Source: Andeanibacterium sp035497315
GTDB taxonomy: Bacteria; Pseudomonadota; Alphaproteobacteria; Sphingomonadales; Sphingomonadaceae
Length of the DNA stretch: 26,887 nucleotides
Direction: 5' to 3'
NCBI GenBank assembly: GCA_035497315.1
Contig: DATJDU010000032.1
Location: 1-26,887 of the forward strand
The notes below the pieces were generated by a model. The model ran no database searches, was not told the origin of the DNA, and worked only from the letters and a program-made list of their open reading frames with translations. Made by a program: the position numbers and the translations under genes. Numbering within the stretch: position 1 is the stretch's first letter; every line of letters begins with the position of its first letter. Of this stretch, positions 1 to 7,084 are shown in pieces.

Positions 1-72
1 GAATTGCGCCCGGTCGGCCAGTTCCGCTGGTCCACCCATGTCGAGCTGGCGAGCCTGTTCGTGAAGGGCTGA
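1..72 (+). CDS. C-terminal end of an unidentified protein (partial)
   Basis: The first 23 codons of the window form an open frame that starts outside it and ends in TGA at 70-72. The peptide ends in ELASLFVKG and is too short to identify a family. It runs toward the convergent small gene on the other strand, with 7 bases between the two stop codons. I call it coding because the frame is open to the window edge and its stop sits just where the next gene ends. A non-coding reading cannot be excluded. Confidence 0.45.
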   Translation, partial: ELRPVGQFRWSTHVELASLFVKG

Positions 73-79
73 GAGGCCC

Positions 80-538
80 TTACTCCCCATAATAATACAT
101 ATATTCCCAGTAATCGTCGGCAGCGCTGAAGGGATCGGTAAAGACACCCGCCGACCGCTCGCCGTCACAGGCCATCTTGCTGTAGACTCCGGCGAAAGTC
201 CCATCGGTTACCGCTTGCCAGCTGGTGTCGATCGGAAGCGGTGGAAGCATGGCGTGATCGGCGCCGAAAACGTCAATCCGCAGTTCGCGCGCTTTCCTGC
301 CGGTGCAATCCAGCTCCATGCTGGATTTGGTGTAATAGACATTGCGATTTTCGCCATGGCCCCCTTCGAAGCCCTGGAACACGTCCATGCTGACGATGGA
401 TCCATTCGCCTTGATGCTGTCTTCATCGGCATAGGCGACAGTATCTTCGCTTGAGCCGATTTCATGCCACTTCTCCGCCATGGCGGGGGCAGTGAGTCCG
501 GTAGTCAGGGTAAGGCCAAGCAGCAGCTTCTTGCGCAT
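80..538 (-). CDS. Small secreted protein, surface-adhesin E-like
   Basis: A 152-residue protein with a clear Sec signal peptide: MRKK, a hydrophobic stretch, then a likely cut after APAMA near residue 21. The mature part begins with a Trp and carries the pattern IGSS...VAYAD.DSI...G..VSMDVF. That layout is typical of the surface-adhesin protein E-like family, small periplasmic or surface proteins of mostly unknown role. Two Cys (in the ELDCTG and KMACDG segments) could form one disulfide. The C-terminus is rich in Tyr and acidic residues (YWEYMYYYGE). The start is supported by a GGAG about nine bases upstream on the minus strand. The gene is separated from the hydrolase gene behind it by about 125 bases and is probably not part of the exopolysaccharide system. 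The family call is from pattern memory and could be wrong; the secreted nature is firmer. Confidence 0.6.
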   Translation of the reverse strand: MRKKLLLGLTLTTGLTAPAMAEKWHEIGSSEDTVAYADEDSIKANGSIVSMDVFQGFEGGHGENRNVYYTKSSMELDCTGRKARELRIDVFGADHAMLPPLPIDTSWQAVTDGTFAGVYSKMACDGERSAGVFTDPFSAADDYWEYMYYYGE

Positions 539-609
539 TCAAAGTCACTCCGCAGATGAGATTGAGGAGCGACTCGGCCCTGTTATTCGCCCCGTTAACC
601 ACAGGATCA

Positions 610-627
610 CAGCAGGCACCCCTGCTG
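610..627. terminator. Hairpin downstream of the hydrolase operon
   Basis: CAGCAGG-CACC-CCTGCTG forms a perfect 7-bp stem with a 4-base loop, about 40 bases past the stop of the leftward hydrolase gene. No run of U follows on the minus strand, so if it ends transcription it is a weak or Rho-aided site. The rest of the 539-664 gap holds only the ribosome binding site of the secreted protein gene and nothing else recognisable. Confidence 0.3.
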
Positions 628-664
628 CAAGTGCGAAATGGGTGGAGGTGCAGGTTTCGGCGGT

Positions 665-1441
665 TCAGCGGGGTGCCAGTGCTTCCAGCAAGCGCTCCGC
701 CAGCCAGTCGCGCGCGGGGGCCTCCGCAAAGGCATGGCTCGCACCGGGGCAGCGGCGGATGCGGGGATCGGCGTGATCCCAGCTTGCGGCGAAGGTCTGC
801 GCGGTGCGGTCACGTTCCGCCAGCAGGATCGTGGCCTGCCCCCGGAAGGCGGCAAGCCCGGCGGCGATTTCCTGCGCCAGCGTGGTGGGCGCCGGCGCCG
901 GGCGGATGGCCTGGCCGATGCCCTTCAGCAATTTGCCGATCGATACTTTGCCGGTCAGCAGCCGCGCCAGTTCCTTCGGATTGCGTAATTTCTGCGAATA
1001 GCGAGCCCGGATCGCCTCGGGCGGCGGGGCGGCATCGTCGCTCTCTATGGTCCATGGATTGGCCAGGACCAGCCCGTCCAGTCCGGCACCCCGGCTGAGC
1101 ATCAGCGCGCTTGCCCCGTCGCAATTGCCGAACCCAATGATACGGGTGACATGGGGCGCGGCCTGCCGGAAAGCGGCCAGCGCGGCGGCGATATCGGGGG
1201 CGCTGCTGCGGAAGCGCCCATTCATGCCTTCGCTGTCGCCCACGCCGCGCCGGTCGAAGCGGAATACCGGATGGCCCGCCGCCGCGATCCGCGCGGCAAT
1301 CTCCGCCTGACCGGCAAAGGCCCCGGCGCGGGTCTCATTGCCGCCGGTCACGATCAGCAGGCCGGTGGTGCCCGCGGCGTCGTCCAGAGTTCCGGCCAGT
1401 TCCATGCCGTCGCAGGTGAAGGTCAGCTGCCGCCGGGTCAC
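665..1441 (-). CDS. Exosortase A system-associated hydrolase 1 (alpha/beta hydrolase)
   Basis: A 258-residue alpha/beta hydrolase of the type found beside exosortase A (TIGR03100-like). The N-terminal strand and oxyanion region read LLIVTGGNETRAG, followed by the PVFRFDRRGVGDSEG segment (residues 58-72) typical of the family. The nucleophile elbow is GNCDG at 105-109, so the nucleophile would be Cys107 rather than Ser; Asp211 and His236 (in ASHAF) fit the rest of a triad. No signal peptide, so cytosolic. It starts with GTG, overlapping the TGA of the preceding gene by 4 bases (GTGA), which implies translational coupling. It is the last gene of the leftward operon acyltransferase-ACP-hydrolase 2-hydrolase 1. 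The substrate is unknown; a thioester on the neighbouring carrier protein is one reasonable guess. Family confidence is high, reaction confidence low. Confidence 0.85.
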   Translation of the reverse strand: MTRRQLTFTCDGMELAGTLDDAAGTTGLLIVTGGNETRAGAFAGQAEIAARIAAAGHPVFRFDRRGVGDSEGMNGRFRSSAPDIAAALAAFRQAAPHVTRIIGFGNCDGASALMLSRGAGLDGLVLANPWTIESDDAAPPPEAIRARYSQKLRNPKELARLLTGKVSIGKLLKGIGQAIRPAPAPTTLAQEIAAGLAAFRGQATILLAERDRTAQTFAASWDHADPRIRRCPGASHAFAEAPARDWLAERLLEALAPR

Positions 1442-2103
1442 AGGTTCAGCCCCATGACCAGGAAGGCGGCCAGCGCATCGGCCTGTTTCGCGCTGAAACC
1501 CGGCTCGGCGCGCAGCCAGGGGGCCGGGCCGCCCAGTGTCGAATGGTCGAGATCGGCCAGACGCCCGCTGTCGGGCAGGCGCGCGCCCTCCAGATCGCGG
1601 ATCATGGCCGCGCCCAGCCGGTATCCGGCGAGTTCCAGACCATCGGCGCGTCCGGTTTCGAGCAAGCTTTCGGCGCTTTCGCTCACTCCCGCCTCGCGCG
1701 CGGCGATAGTGCGGGCGCGCAGCATCGCTCGCAGGGCATTGGCGCCGCCGGTGGGGGCATAGCGCCAGCCGGTAAGCTGGGGCGGGGCGAGGATCGCCGC
1801 TGCACGCACTGTGAGCAGATGGGTTACGGCGAAATGGCTGGCGGCCTGTGCCGCCGCTTCGCGCCAGCTGGCCAGGGTCTGGTCTTCCAGCGGGGCAGGG
1901 CTTTCATTCCAGCCGGGCAGATCGGGCAGGAAACTGTCGATCCCCGCGCCGTCCAGCCGGCGCATGGTCTCCACCAGCGTGTGGCGGGTCTTGTTCGCCT
2001 CGTCGAACAGGGGCGGCAGGATCAGCAGGCGCCGCATACGGCCCTGATCGAAGGCGACGGCATATTCGTCGCCACCTGTGGGGGCTGGCCAATGGGCGAT
2101 CAT
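1438..2103 (-). CDS. Exosortase A system-associated hydrolase 2-like protein (possibly inactive)
   Basis: A 221-residue protein with the N-terminal core of the exosortase-associated hydrolase 2 group: LLILPPLFDEANKTRH (residues 26-41) and DLPGWNES (61-68). At the place where an alpha/beta hydrolase carries its nucleophile elbow the sequence reads LLTVRAAAIL, with Arg100 at the centre and no Ser, Cys or Asp in a G-x-Nu-x-G setting. The protein may therefore be a non-catalytic partner or use another mechanism. It is somewhat shorter than the roughly 260-270 residues I expect for the family. ATG at 2103 is preferred: it lies 22 bases after the ACP stop, whereas a longer reading would run back through the ACP gene. 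Its stop overlaps the GTG start of hydrolase 1. In the same operon as the ACP, so it probably acts with it. Confidence 0.7.
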   Translation of the reverse strand: MIAHWPAPTGGDEYAVAFDQGRMRRLLILPPLFDEANKTRHTLVETMRRLDGAGIDSFLPDLPGWNESPAPLEDQTLASWREAAAQAASHFAVTHLLTVRAAAILAPPQLTGWRYAPTGGANALRAMLRARTIAAREAGVSESAESLLETGRADGLELAGYRLGAAMIRDLEGARLPDSGRLADLDHSTLGGPAPWLRAEPGFSAKQADALAAFLVMGLNL

Positions 2104-2125
2104 CGTGCGGCGATCATGCCGGTTC

Positions 2126-2407
2126 TCAGCCGTCTTCGCGCTTCGCCTGGGCGAAGGCGAGAAGTGCGCCGAAGTTTTCCAGCATTTCGCCATCCACCTC
2201 GTCATCGTCGATCACGATATCCAGCCGGTCTTCGATTTCGGTCAGCAGGCCGGCGACGGCCATGGAATCGAGTTCGGGCAGATGGCCGAACAGGCCGGTA
2301 TCGGCAGTGAAGCCATCCACGCGCGAGCGGTCGAGCCCCAGCACGTCGCACAGGATTTCGCGCAGGATTGCGTCGGTCTGGCCGGTCGTTTCGGAAGAGC
2401 TGGTCAT
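2126..2407 (-). CDS. Acyl carrier protein, exosortase A-associated
   Basis: A 93-residue acidic carrier protein. The phosphopantetheine attachment motif is GHLPELDSMAV at residues 41-51, with Ser48 the expected site of 4'-phosphopantetheine. Around it lie the usual helices (AILREILCDVLGL at the N-terminus; LLTEIEDRLDIVIDDDEV after the Ser). It would carry an acyl or amino-acyl group as a thioester in the cytosol. The genes around it are a GNAT/FemAB-like acyltransferase upstream, two hydrolases downstream and, divergently, an AMP-forming ligase and a PLP decarboxylase. The context suggests a dedicated carrier for this locus rather than the housekeeping AcpP of fatty acid synthesis. The start ATG is 44 bases after the stop of the preceding gene and has only a weak upstream purine stretch. 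Confidence 0.9.
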   Translation of the reverse strand: MTSSSETTGQTDAILREILCDVLGLDRSRVDGFTADTGLFGHLPELDSMAVAGLLTEIEDRLDIVIDDDEVDGEMLENFGALLAFAQAKREDG

Positions 2408-2451
2408 CTGGTCTTTCGTCGATTGGGGTTAATGCCCTCGAAACCCTGGCT

Positions 2452-3432
2452 TTAGTTCCTGTCGAGCAGCTTGCGCAACCCCGCGCGGATCAGGCGCGGC
2501 CAGCTGGAGGGGGAACCGGGGCGCAGGCATTCCAGCCGGAAGCGCGGGCGGATTTCCTCCATCCACATGCCCTTGTAGGGATCGTCGCCCGTGCCGAAAT
2601 CGACCATTTCGACCTGATCGCTATCGATCGCCCGTTCGAACAGGGCGGCGGTTAGCACGGTCCCGGCGGAAAGCGGCACGGCGTCCTCCACATGGGCGAG
2701 CTTGTGGATGAAGGCGGTTCCTGCCTCCACCGTCCAGAATTGTGCGGCCAGCGGCCTGCCTTCTGCGCTGGCGATGCCCAGCCGCAGGCGGCCTGCCGCG
2801 CCTTCCTGCTCGGCAAAGCGGCGCAGCATGGCGGGCTTGCCTTCGGTGGGTTTCCAGCTTGCGGCATAGATCGCCTCATAAGCGGCCCAGGCGGCGGGAT
2901 CGAAGGCGGTGTGGATCTGCACTTCCACTTTCTTCGCCTTGCGTTTCAGCGTGGTGCGCAAGGGGCCGGGGCGGCCGGCGAGATAATCCTCATAGGACCG
3001 CCCGCCCACGCGCAAGATATGGTTGGTGTCGCACAATTCGCGCATCACCACCCAGCCGGCGGAGCGGAAAGCGGCGGCCAGAATGGTGGCGCTGCGATCC
3101 TCGTCGGGTAGCGGCCACAGGACGAGGCGCTTGGTTTTTGCAGGCAGATCGCGGGCGATCGCTTCCAGCAGGGCAGGCTGATTCGCTCCCGGAGTGGCAA
3201 GCGGGCGCCAGAAGAAGCTGTACCAATTGGCCAGCGGCACCAGCGCCGCGCCTTCGCGCATCAGCGGCAGGGCGGCGGAATGTACGCCATCGCCCGCCAG
3301 AGCGACGAAAGGCCGCAATCCGCCTTCTTCTTCCAACAGTGTAAACCATTCCGCACGGTCGAACGGAGCGGCGCTCGCTAGCCCGAGCGCTTGCAAGACG
3401 TTAACCCTGTCGTGATAGCTGACCGCGATCAC
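2452..3432 (-). CDS. FemAB/GNAT-like N-acyltransferase, exosortase-linked
   Basis: A 326-residue protein of the GNAT-fold FemAB/BioF2-type acyltransferase group. Recognisable stretches are the basic LRTTLKRKAKKVEV (about residues 158-171), YEAIYAASWKPTEGKP (185-200), PLAAQFWTVEAGTAFIHKLAH (227-247), and VDFGTGDDPYKGMWM near the end. These correspond to the acceptor region and the C-terminal half of the fold. No signal peptide. I choose the GTG at 3432 because a strong ribosome binding site (AAGGGGGAAG) sits about seven bases upstream; the longer open frame runs into the divergent ligase gene. It heads the leftward operon with the ACP and could move an acyl group from the ACP to an amine or hydroxyl on a sugar or peptide. 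It is distinct from the second FemAB-like protein at 13416-14474. The actual donor and acceptor are unknown. Confidence 0.75.
   Translation of the reverse strand: MIAVSYHDRVNVLQALGLASAAPFDRAEWFTLLEEEGGLRPFVALAGDGVHSAALPLMREGAALVPLANWYSFFWRPLATPGANQPALLEAIARDLPAKTKRLVLWPLPDEDRSATILAAAFRSAGWVVMRELCDTNHILRVGGRSYEDYLAGRPGPLRTTLKRKAKKVEVQIHTAFDPAAWAAYEAIYAASWKPTEGKPAMLRRFAEQEGAAGRLRLGIASAEGRPLAAQFWTVEAGTAFIHKLAHVEDAVPLSAGTVLTAALFERAIDSDQVEMVDFGTGDDPYKGMWMEEIRPRFRLECLRPGSPSSWPRLIRAGLRKLLDRN
3391..3419 (+). promoter_or_regulatory. Possible promoter for the ligase-decarboxylase operon
   Basis: TTGCAA (3391-3396), 17 bases, then GATAGC (3414-3419) gives a fair -35 and a poor -10. It would start transcription about 50 bases before the ligase ATG. 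It overlaps the 5' end of the divergent acyltransferase gene. Because only 42 bases separate the two start codons, both operons must draw their promoters from overlapping DNA. Confidence 0.25.
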
Positions 3433-3474
3433 CTGAACGCTTCCCCCTTTGTGGACCCCATAACCGGAGCCCCG

Positions 3475-5001
3475 ATGCCTGTTGCCCCCGATCCGATTGC
3501 CAGGCCACTCGATCATCTCGCCCAGTTCGGGGAAGATGATGCGCAGGCGCTCGTTCTCAGGCAAGGCGTCCTTAACTACAAGGCCTTAAGGGAGCGTATC
3601 TCTCTGCTGGCGGCGTGGCTGGCGGATCGCGTGCCGCACAAGGGCGCGCGGGTGGCCATCTGGGCGGCCAAGGGCGAACTGACCTGCCTGCTGCCGCTGG
3701 CGGCGGCGCGCGCCGGGCTGGTGCATGTCCCGATCAATCCTTTGCTCAAGCATGCGCAGGTGGCGCATATCCTTGCCGATAGCGGCGCGATGCTGCTGAT
3801 GGGCAATTCCGCCCGGCTCGCCGGGCTGGGCGAGGGAGATGTTCCTTCCGGCTGCGATGTCGTGGAAGAAGCGCAGGTCTGGCTTGAAGCCGAGGCGCTG
3901 GGCGGCGCCATGGCGCCTTCGCAGGCCGATCCGGGCGAACTGGCGGCTATCCTCTATACCAGCGGTTCCACCGGGCGGCCCAAGGGTGTGATGCTCAGCC
4001 ATGCCAATCTGTGGCTCGGCGCGGTGAGCGTGGCGAATTACCTCGGGATGGAGGCGGACGACGTAGTGCTGGGCGTGTTGCCCCTGTCGTTCGACTATGG
4101 GCAGAACCAGCTTCTCTCCGCATGGCGGGCCGGGGCATGCGTGGTGCCGATCGACTATCTCACCGCGCGCGACGTGGTGAAGGCCTGCGCGAAGCATGGG
4201 GTCACGACACTGGCCGCCGTGCCGCCGCTGTGGGTCCAGCTGGTGGAGCAGGATTGGCCGCAGGATGCCTCTGCCCCCTTGCGCCGCCTGACCAATAGCG
4301 GCGGCGCGCTGACGGTGGAGCTTGTCCGTAAATTGCGCGCGATCTTCCCGCAGGCGCGGCTGTTCCCGATGTATGGCCTGACAGAAGCCTTCCGCTCGAC
4401 CTATCTCGATCCCGCATTGGCCGATACGCATCCCACTTCCATGGGCAAGGCCATCCCCTTTGCAGAGGTGCTGGTTGTGGGAGACGATGGCGCGATCACC
4501 GCGCCGGGCGAGGAGGGCGAACTGGTCCATTGCGGCCCGCTGGTGGCGCAAGGCTATTGGCAGGATGCCGCTCGCACCGCCGAACGGTTCAAGCTTGCTC
4601 CGGAGGCTTCCACTTATGGCGGAATGGCCGTCTGGTCGGGCGACCGGGTGGTGCGCGACGGGGACGGTCTGCTCTATTTCGCGGGCCGCCGCGATGCCAT
4701 GATCAAGAGCGCGGGCAACCGCATTTCCCCGCAGGAGATCGAGGAAGCCGCACTCGCGACCGGGCTAGTGGCGGAAGCGGTCGCCCTGGGCGTGCCGGAT
4801 GAAAGGCTGGGGCAGGCGGTGCATCTGGTGGTGCGGCCAAGAGCGGACGCTGCGGACGTGCAGGAACGCCTCCCGCGCCTGCTGGCGCAGGAACTGCCCA
4901 ATTTCATGCAGCCGCGCGTATTCCATTGGCGCGAAGCCATGCCGCTCAATCCCAATGGCAAGATAGACCGTACCGCCCTGCAGCAGGAGCTTGCCGCATG
5001 A
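3475..5001 (+). CDS. Acyl-CoA ligase (AMP-forming), exosortase A system-associated
   Basis: A 508-residue member of the ANL superfamily (TIGR03098-like). It activates a carboxylic acid as an acyl-adenylate and transfers it to CoA or to a carrier-protein thiol. The P-loop is YTSGSTGRPKG, the A5 motif is MYGLTEAFRS, the A7/hinge region is SGDRVVRDGDGLLYFAGRRDAMIKS, and the C-terminal catalytic Lys lies in LNPNGKID. All core motifs are intact, so the enzyme should be active. The ATG at 3475 is chosen for the CCGGAG about six bases upstream; the frame is open further upstream but without a good site. The stop overlaps the next start (ATGA), so it is coupled to the PLP decarboxylase. With the ACP gene transcribed divergently, loading of that ACP is a plausible job. 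The substrate acid cannot be read from the sequence. Confidence 0.92.
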   Translation: MPVAPDPIARPLDHLAQFGEDDAQALVLRQGVLNYKALRERISLLAAWLADRVPHKGARVAIWAAKGELTCLLPLAAARAGLVHVPINPLLKHAQVAHILADSGAMLLMGNSARLAGLGEGDVPSGCDVVEEAQVWLEAEALGGAMAPSQADPGELAAILYTSGSTGRPKGVMLSHANLWLGAVSVANYLGMEADDVVLGVLPLSFDYGQNQLLSAWRAGACVVPIDYLTARDVVKACAKHGVTTLAAVPPLWVQLVEQDWPQDASAPLRRLTNSGGALTVELVRKLRAIFPQARLFPMYGLTEAFRSTYLDPALADTHPTSMGKAIPFAEVLVVGDDGAITAPGEEGELVHCGPLVAQGYWQDAARTAERFKLAPEASTYGGMAVWSGDRVVRDGDGLLYFAGRRDAMIKSAGNRISPQEIEEAALATGLVAEAVALGVPDERLGQAVHLVVRPRADAADVQERLPRLLAQELPNFMQPRVFHWREAMPLNPNGKIDRTALQQELAA

Positions 5002-6224
5002 AGCCGCTCGGCCCGATCCCCGCCGGTTTCGAAACGCTGGAGGGCGAACTTGCCCTTGGCGGCAAGATGGCGAGCGCGCTGGTGGCCGAAGCGGGCGGCA
5101 CGCCCTTATTCGTCTATTCGCGCGATCTGATGGCCCGGCGGGTGGCCGAATTGCGCGCCGCCATGCCGGAAAGGCTGGCGATCCATTATGCAGTGAAGGC
5201 CAATCCCTTCGCGCCGCTGCTGGCGCATATGGCCGGGCTGGTGGACGGGTTCGACATCGCCTCGGGCGGGGAACTCGCCATGGCGCAGGCGGTGGGGATT
5301 GCGCCCGAAAAGATCAGCTTCGCCGGTCCGGGCAAGCGCGACGAGGAACTGGAAGCAGCGATTGCCGCCGGAGTGACGCTCAATCTGGAATCCGAGAACG
5401 AGGCGCGCCGGGCACTGGCGATTGCCGGGCGCCTTGGCGTTACGCCGCACCTTGCGATCCGGGTGAATCCCGATTTCGAATTGCGCGGATCGGGGATGAA
5501 GATGGGCGGGGGCGCCAAGCCTTTCGGCCTCGATGCGGAGCGGGTGCCCGCCCTTGCGCGCGAGCTGATCGCCGCCGGGGCCGAATGGCGCGGGCTGCAT
5601 ATCTTCGCTGGCAGTCAGGCGCTGGATGCAGGCGCGCTGGCCGAAACCCAGGGCAATGTGCTCGATCTTGCGGCAAGGCTCGCGCAGGAGATCGGGGCGG
5701 CGCTGCCGAAGCTCAACATGGGCGGTGGTTTCGGCATTCCTTATTTCAACGGCGATGCGCCGCTGGATGTGTCCGCTATCGGTTCGGCCCTGAAGGCCCG
5801 CTTCGACGATCTTCCCGAAGTGCTTGAAAAGACGCAGTTCTGTATCGAACTGGGCCGTTATCTGGTGGGAGAGGCCGGGGTCTATCTGACGCGAATCGTC
5901 GATCGCAAGATCAGCCATGGCCAGACCTATCTGATCACCGATGGCGGGTTGCATCACCAGCTGGCCGCGTCGGGAAATTTCGGCACGGTGGTGCGGCGCA
6001 ATTACCCGCTGGCCATCGCCACCCGCTTCGGTGCGGAGCCTGTGGAAGAGGCGAATGTGGTGGGCTGTCTGTGCACCCCGCTCGATCGCCTGGCCGACCA
6101 GGCGCTGCTGCCCGCCGCCGATGTGGGCGATATCGTCGCGGTCTTCTGTGCGGGTGCCTATGGCGCCAGTGCCAGTCCGGCGATGTTCCTGGGCCAGGGC
6201 CCGGCGCGCGAAATCCTCATTTAA
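4998..6224 (+). CDS. Pyridoxal-dependent decarboxylase, exosortase A system-associated
   Basis: A 408-residue fold-III PLP decarboxylase of the Orn/DAP/Arg group (TIGR03099-like). The PLP Lys is Lys67 in HYAVKANP. The phosphate-binding Gly-rich loop is MGGGFGIPYF, the second-subunit Cys region is GCLCTPLD, and the C-terminal motif is CAGAYGASASP. The family normally works as a dimer with the active site at the interface. Substrates of relatives are diaminopimelate, ornithine, arginine, and in BtrK of butirosin synthesis a glutamyl group held on an ACP. The ATG overlaps the TGA of the ligase gene (ATGA), so the two proteins are made together. The neighbouring ligase and ACP make a carrier-bound substrate a reasonable idea, but that is inference. 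Not lysA itself: it is clustered with exosortase genes and lacks lysine-pathway neighbours. Confidence 0.9.
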   Translation: MKPLGPIPAGFETLEGELALGGKMASALVAEAGGTPLFVYSRDLMARRVAELRAAMPERLAIHYAVKANPFAPLLAHMAGLVDGFDIASGGELAMAQAVGIAPEKISFAGPGKRDEELEAAIAAGVTLNLESENEARRALAIAGRLGVTPHLAIRVNPDFELRGSGMKMGGGAKPFGLDAERVPALARELIAAGAEWRGLHIFAGSQALDAGALAETQGNVLDLAARLAQEIGAALPKLNMGGGFGIPYFNGDAPLDVSAIGSALKARFDDLPEVLEKTQFCIELGRYLVGEAGVYLTRIVDRKISHGQTYLITDGGLHHQLAASGNFGTVVRRNYPLAIATRFGAEPVEEANVVGCLCTPLDRLADQALLPAADVGDIVAVFCAGAYGASASPAMFLGQGPAREILI

Positions 6225-6426
6225 CCTTTCACCATCACAAGTCCCCATTCGGGACAGCGACCCCAAAACCCTCCCAAAGCCGGGCATTTGCGCCTTTGGA
6301 TAACGAGATGTTCACCCTTTTCGGGGAAGACAGGAACCGGATTCAGGGGCTGAGTGTGCAGGGCAGGAAAGCTGTTCCTACGTGCGCGGCCCGCAGAAAT
6401 GCCCGGTTTTCCGTGGGGACGTATTA
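6225..6426 (+). promoter_or_regulatory. Leader of the export operon with nested inverted repeats
   Basis: This 202-base gap separates the decarboxylase from the export lipoprotein gene. A hairpin GTCCC-CATTC-GGGAC lies at 6241-6255, with no T run. Two inverted repeats are nested: CCGGGCATTT (6280-6289) pairs perfectly with AAATGCCCGG (6397-6406), and inside them AGGAAC (6332-6337) pairs with GTTCCT (6374-6379). The distal arm ends a few bases before the GGGGAC ribosome binding site of the gene at 6427. This could be a structured mRNA leader or paired operator sites. No known riboswitch class and no convincing -35/-10 pair is recognisable. Confidence 0.35.
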
Positions 6427-7065
6427 ATGCGTATGAGTGTGATTGCCCGCATGTTCCTTGGGCTGGCCATGGCCAGCCTCGCGCTTGCCGGCTGTGCCAG
6501 CAGCGGCCCCAAGCTGCCGCCTGCCCAATTCGTGGCGATGCAGGAAGGGCCGGGCGAGGAATATGTGATCGGCCCGCTCGACGAGCTGACCATCCATGTA
6601 TGGCGTAATCCGGAACTCGGCGCGAAGGTGCAGGTCCGCCCGGATGGGCGCATCACCACGCCGCTGGTTTCCGATATGCCCGCCGTGGGCAAGACCCCAT
6701 CCATGCTGGCGGAGGATATCCGCCTGCAGCTTTCGCAATATATCACCGATCCGCTGGTATCCGTGATCGTGAACCAGTTTGCCGGCACCTTCAGCCAGCA
6801 GGTGCGGATCGTGGGCGCCACGGAAAAGCCCGCCTCCATTCCCTATCGCGCGAATATGACGCTGCTCGATGCGATGATCGCGGTGGGCGGCCTTTCGGAA
6901 TTCGCCAGCGGCAATCGCGCCAAGCTGGTTCGCTTCGACAAGGAAACCGGCAAACAGCAGGAATATGCACTGCGCCTGTCGGACCTTCTCAAGAAGGGCG
7001 ACAGCAAGGCCAATGTCCTCCTGATGCCGGGCGATGTGATCATCATCCCCGAAAGCATGTTCTGA
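6427..7065 (+). CDS. XrtA/PEP-CTERM system polysaccharide export lipoprotein (OPX, Wza-like)
   Basis: A 213-residue lipoprotein with a lipobox LALAGC (lipidated Cys23), then a polysaccharide export domain (YVIGPLDELTIHVWRNPEL...VRPDGRITTPLV) and one SLBB-type domain (QVRIVGATEKPASIPYR...LLDAMIAVGGLSEFA). The protein ends right after LLMPGDVIIIPESMF, so the C-terminal helix that lets E. coli Wza (about 380 residues) cross the outer membrane is missing. It is expected on the periplasmic side of the outer membrane, forming a ring that guides polysaccharide. The ATG at 6427 follows GGGGAC with good spacing; an ATG six bases later is possible. It opens the ten-gene export and synthesis operon and is followed after 19 bases by the chain-length determinant. 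It probably needs the beta-barrel encoded at 9656 to complete an exit route. Confidence 0.93.
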   Translation: MRMSVIARMFLGLAMASLALAGCASSGPKLPPAQFVAMQEGPGEEYVIGPLDELTIHVWRNPELGAKVQVRPDGRITTPLVSDMPAVGKTPSMLAEDIRLQLSQYITDPLVSVIVNQFAGTFSQQVRIVGATEKPASIPYRANMTLLDAMIAVGGLSEFASGNRAKLVRFDKETGKQQEYALRLSDLLKKGDSKANVLLMPGDVIIIPESMF

Positions 7066-7084
7066 AGGCAGGGCAGCGCAAGGC

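Noticed and set aside
5106..6287. A 393-residue open frame antisense to the PLP decarboxylase
   Set aside because: No motif, no ribosome binding site; the sense frame has all catalytic elements of a decarboxylase.
6241..6426. A c-di-GMP (GEMM) riboswitch in the export operon leader
   Set aside because: Looked for because such switches often precede exopolysaccharide genes; the conserved GEMM core sequences are absent.
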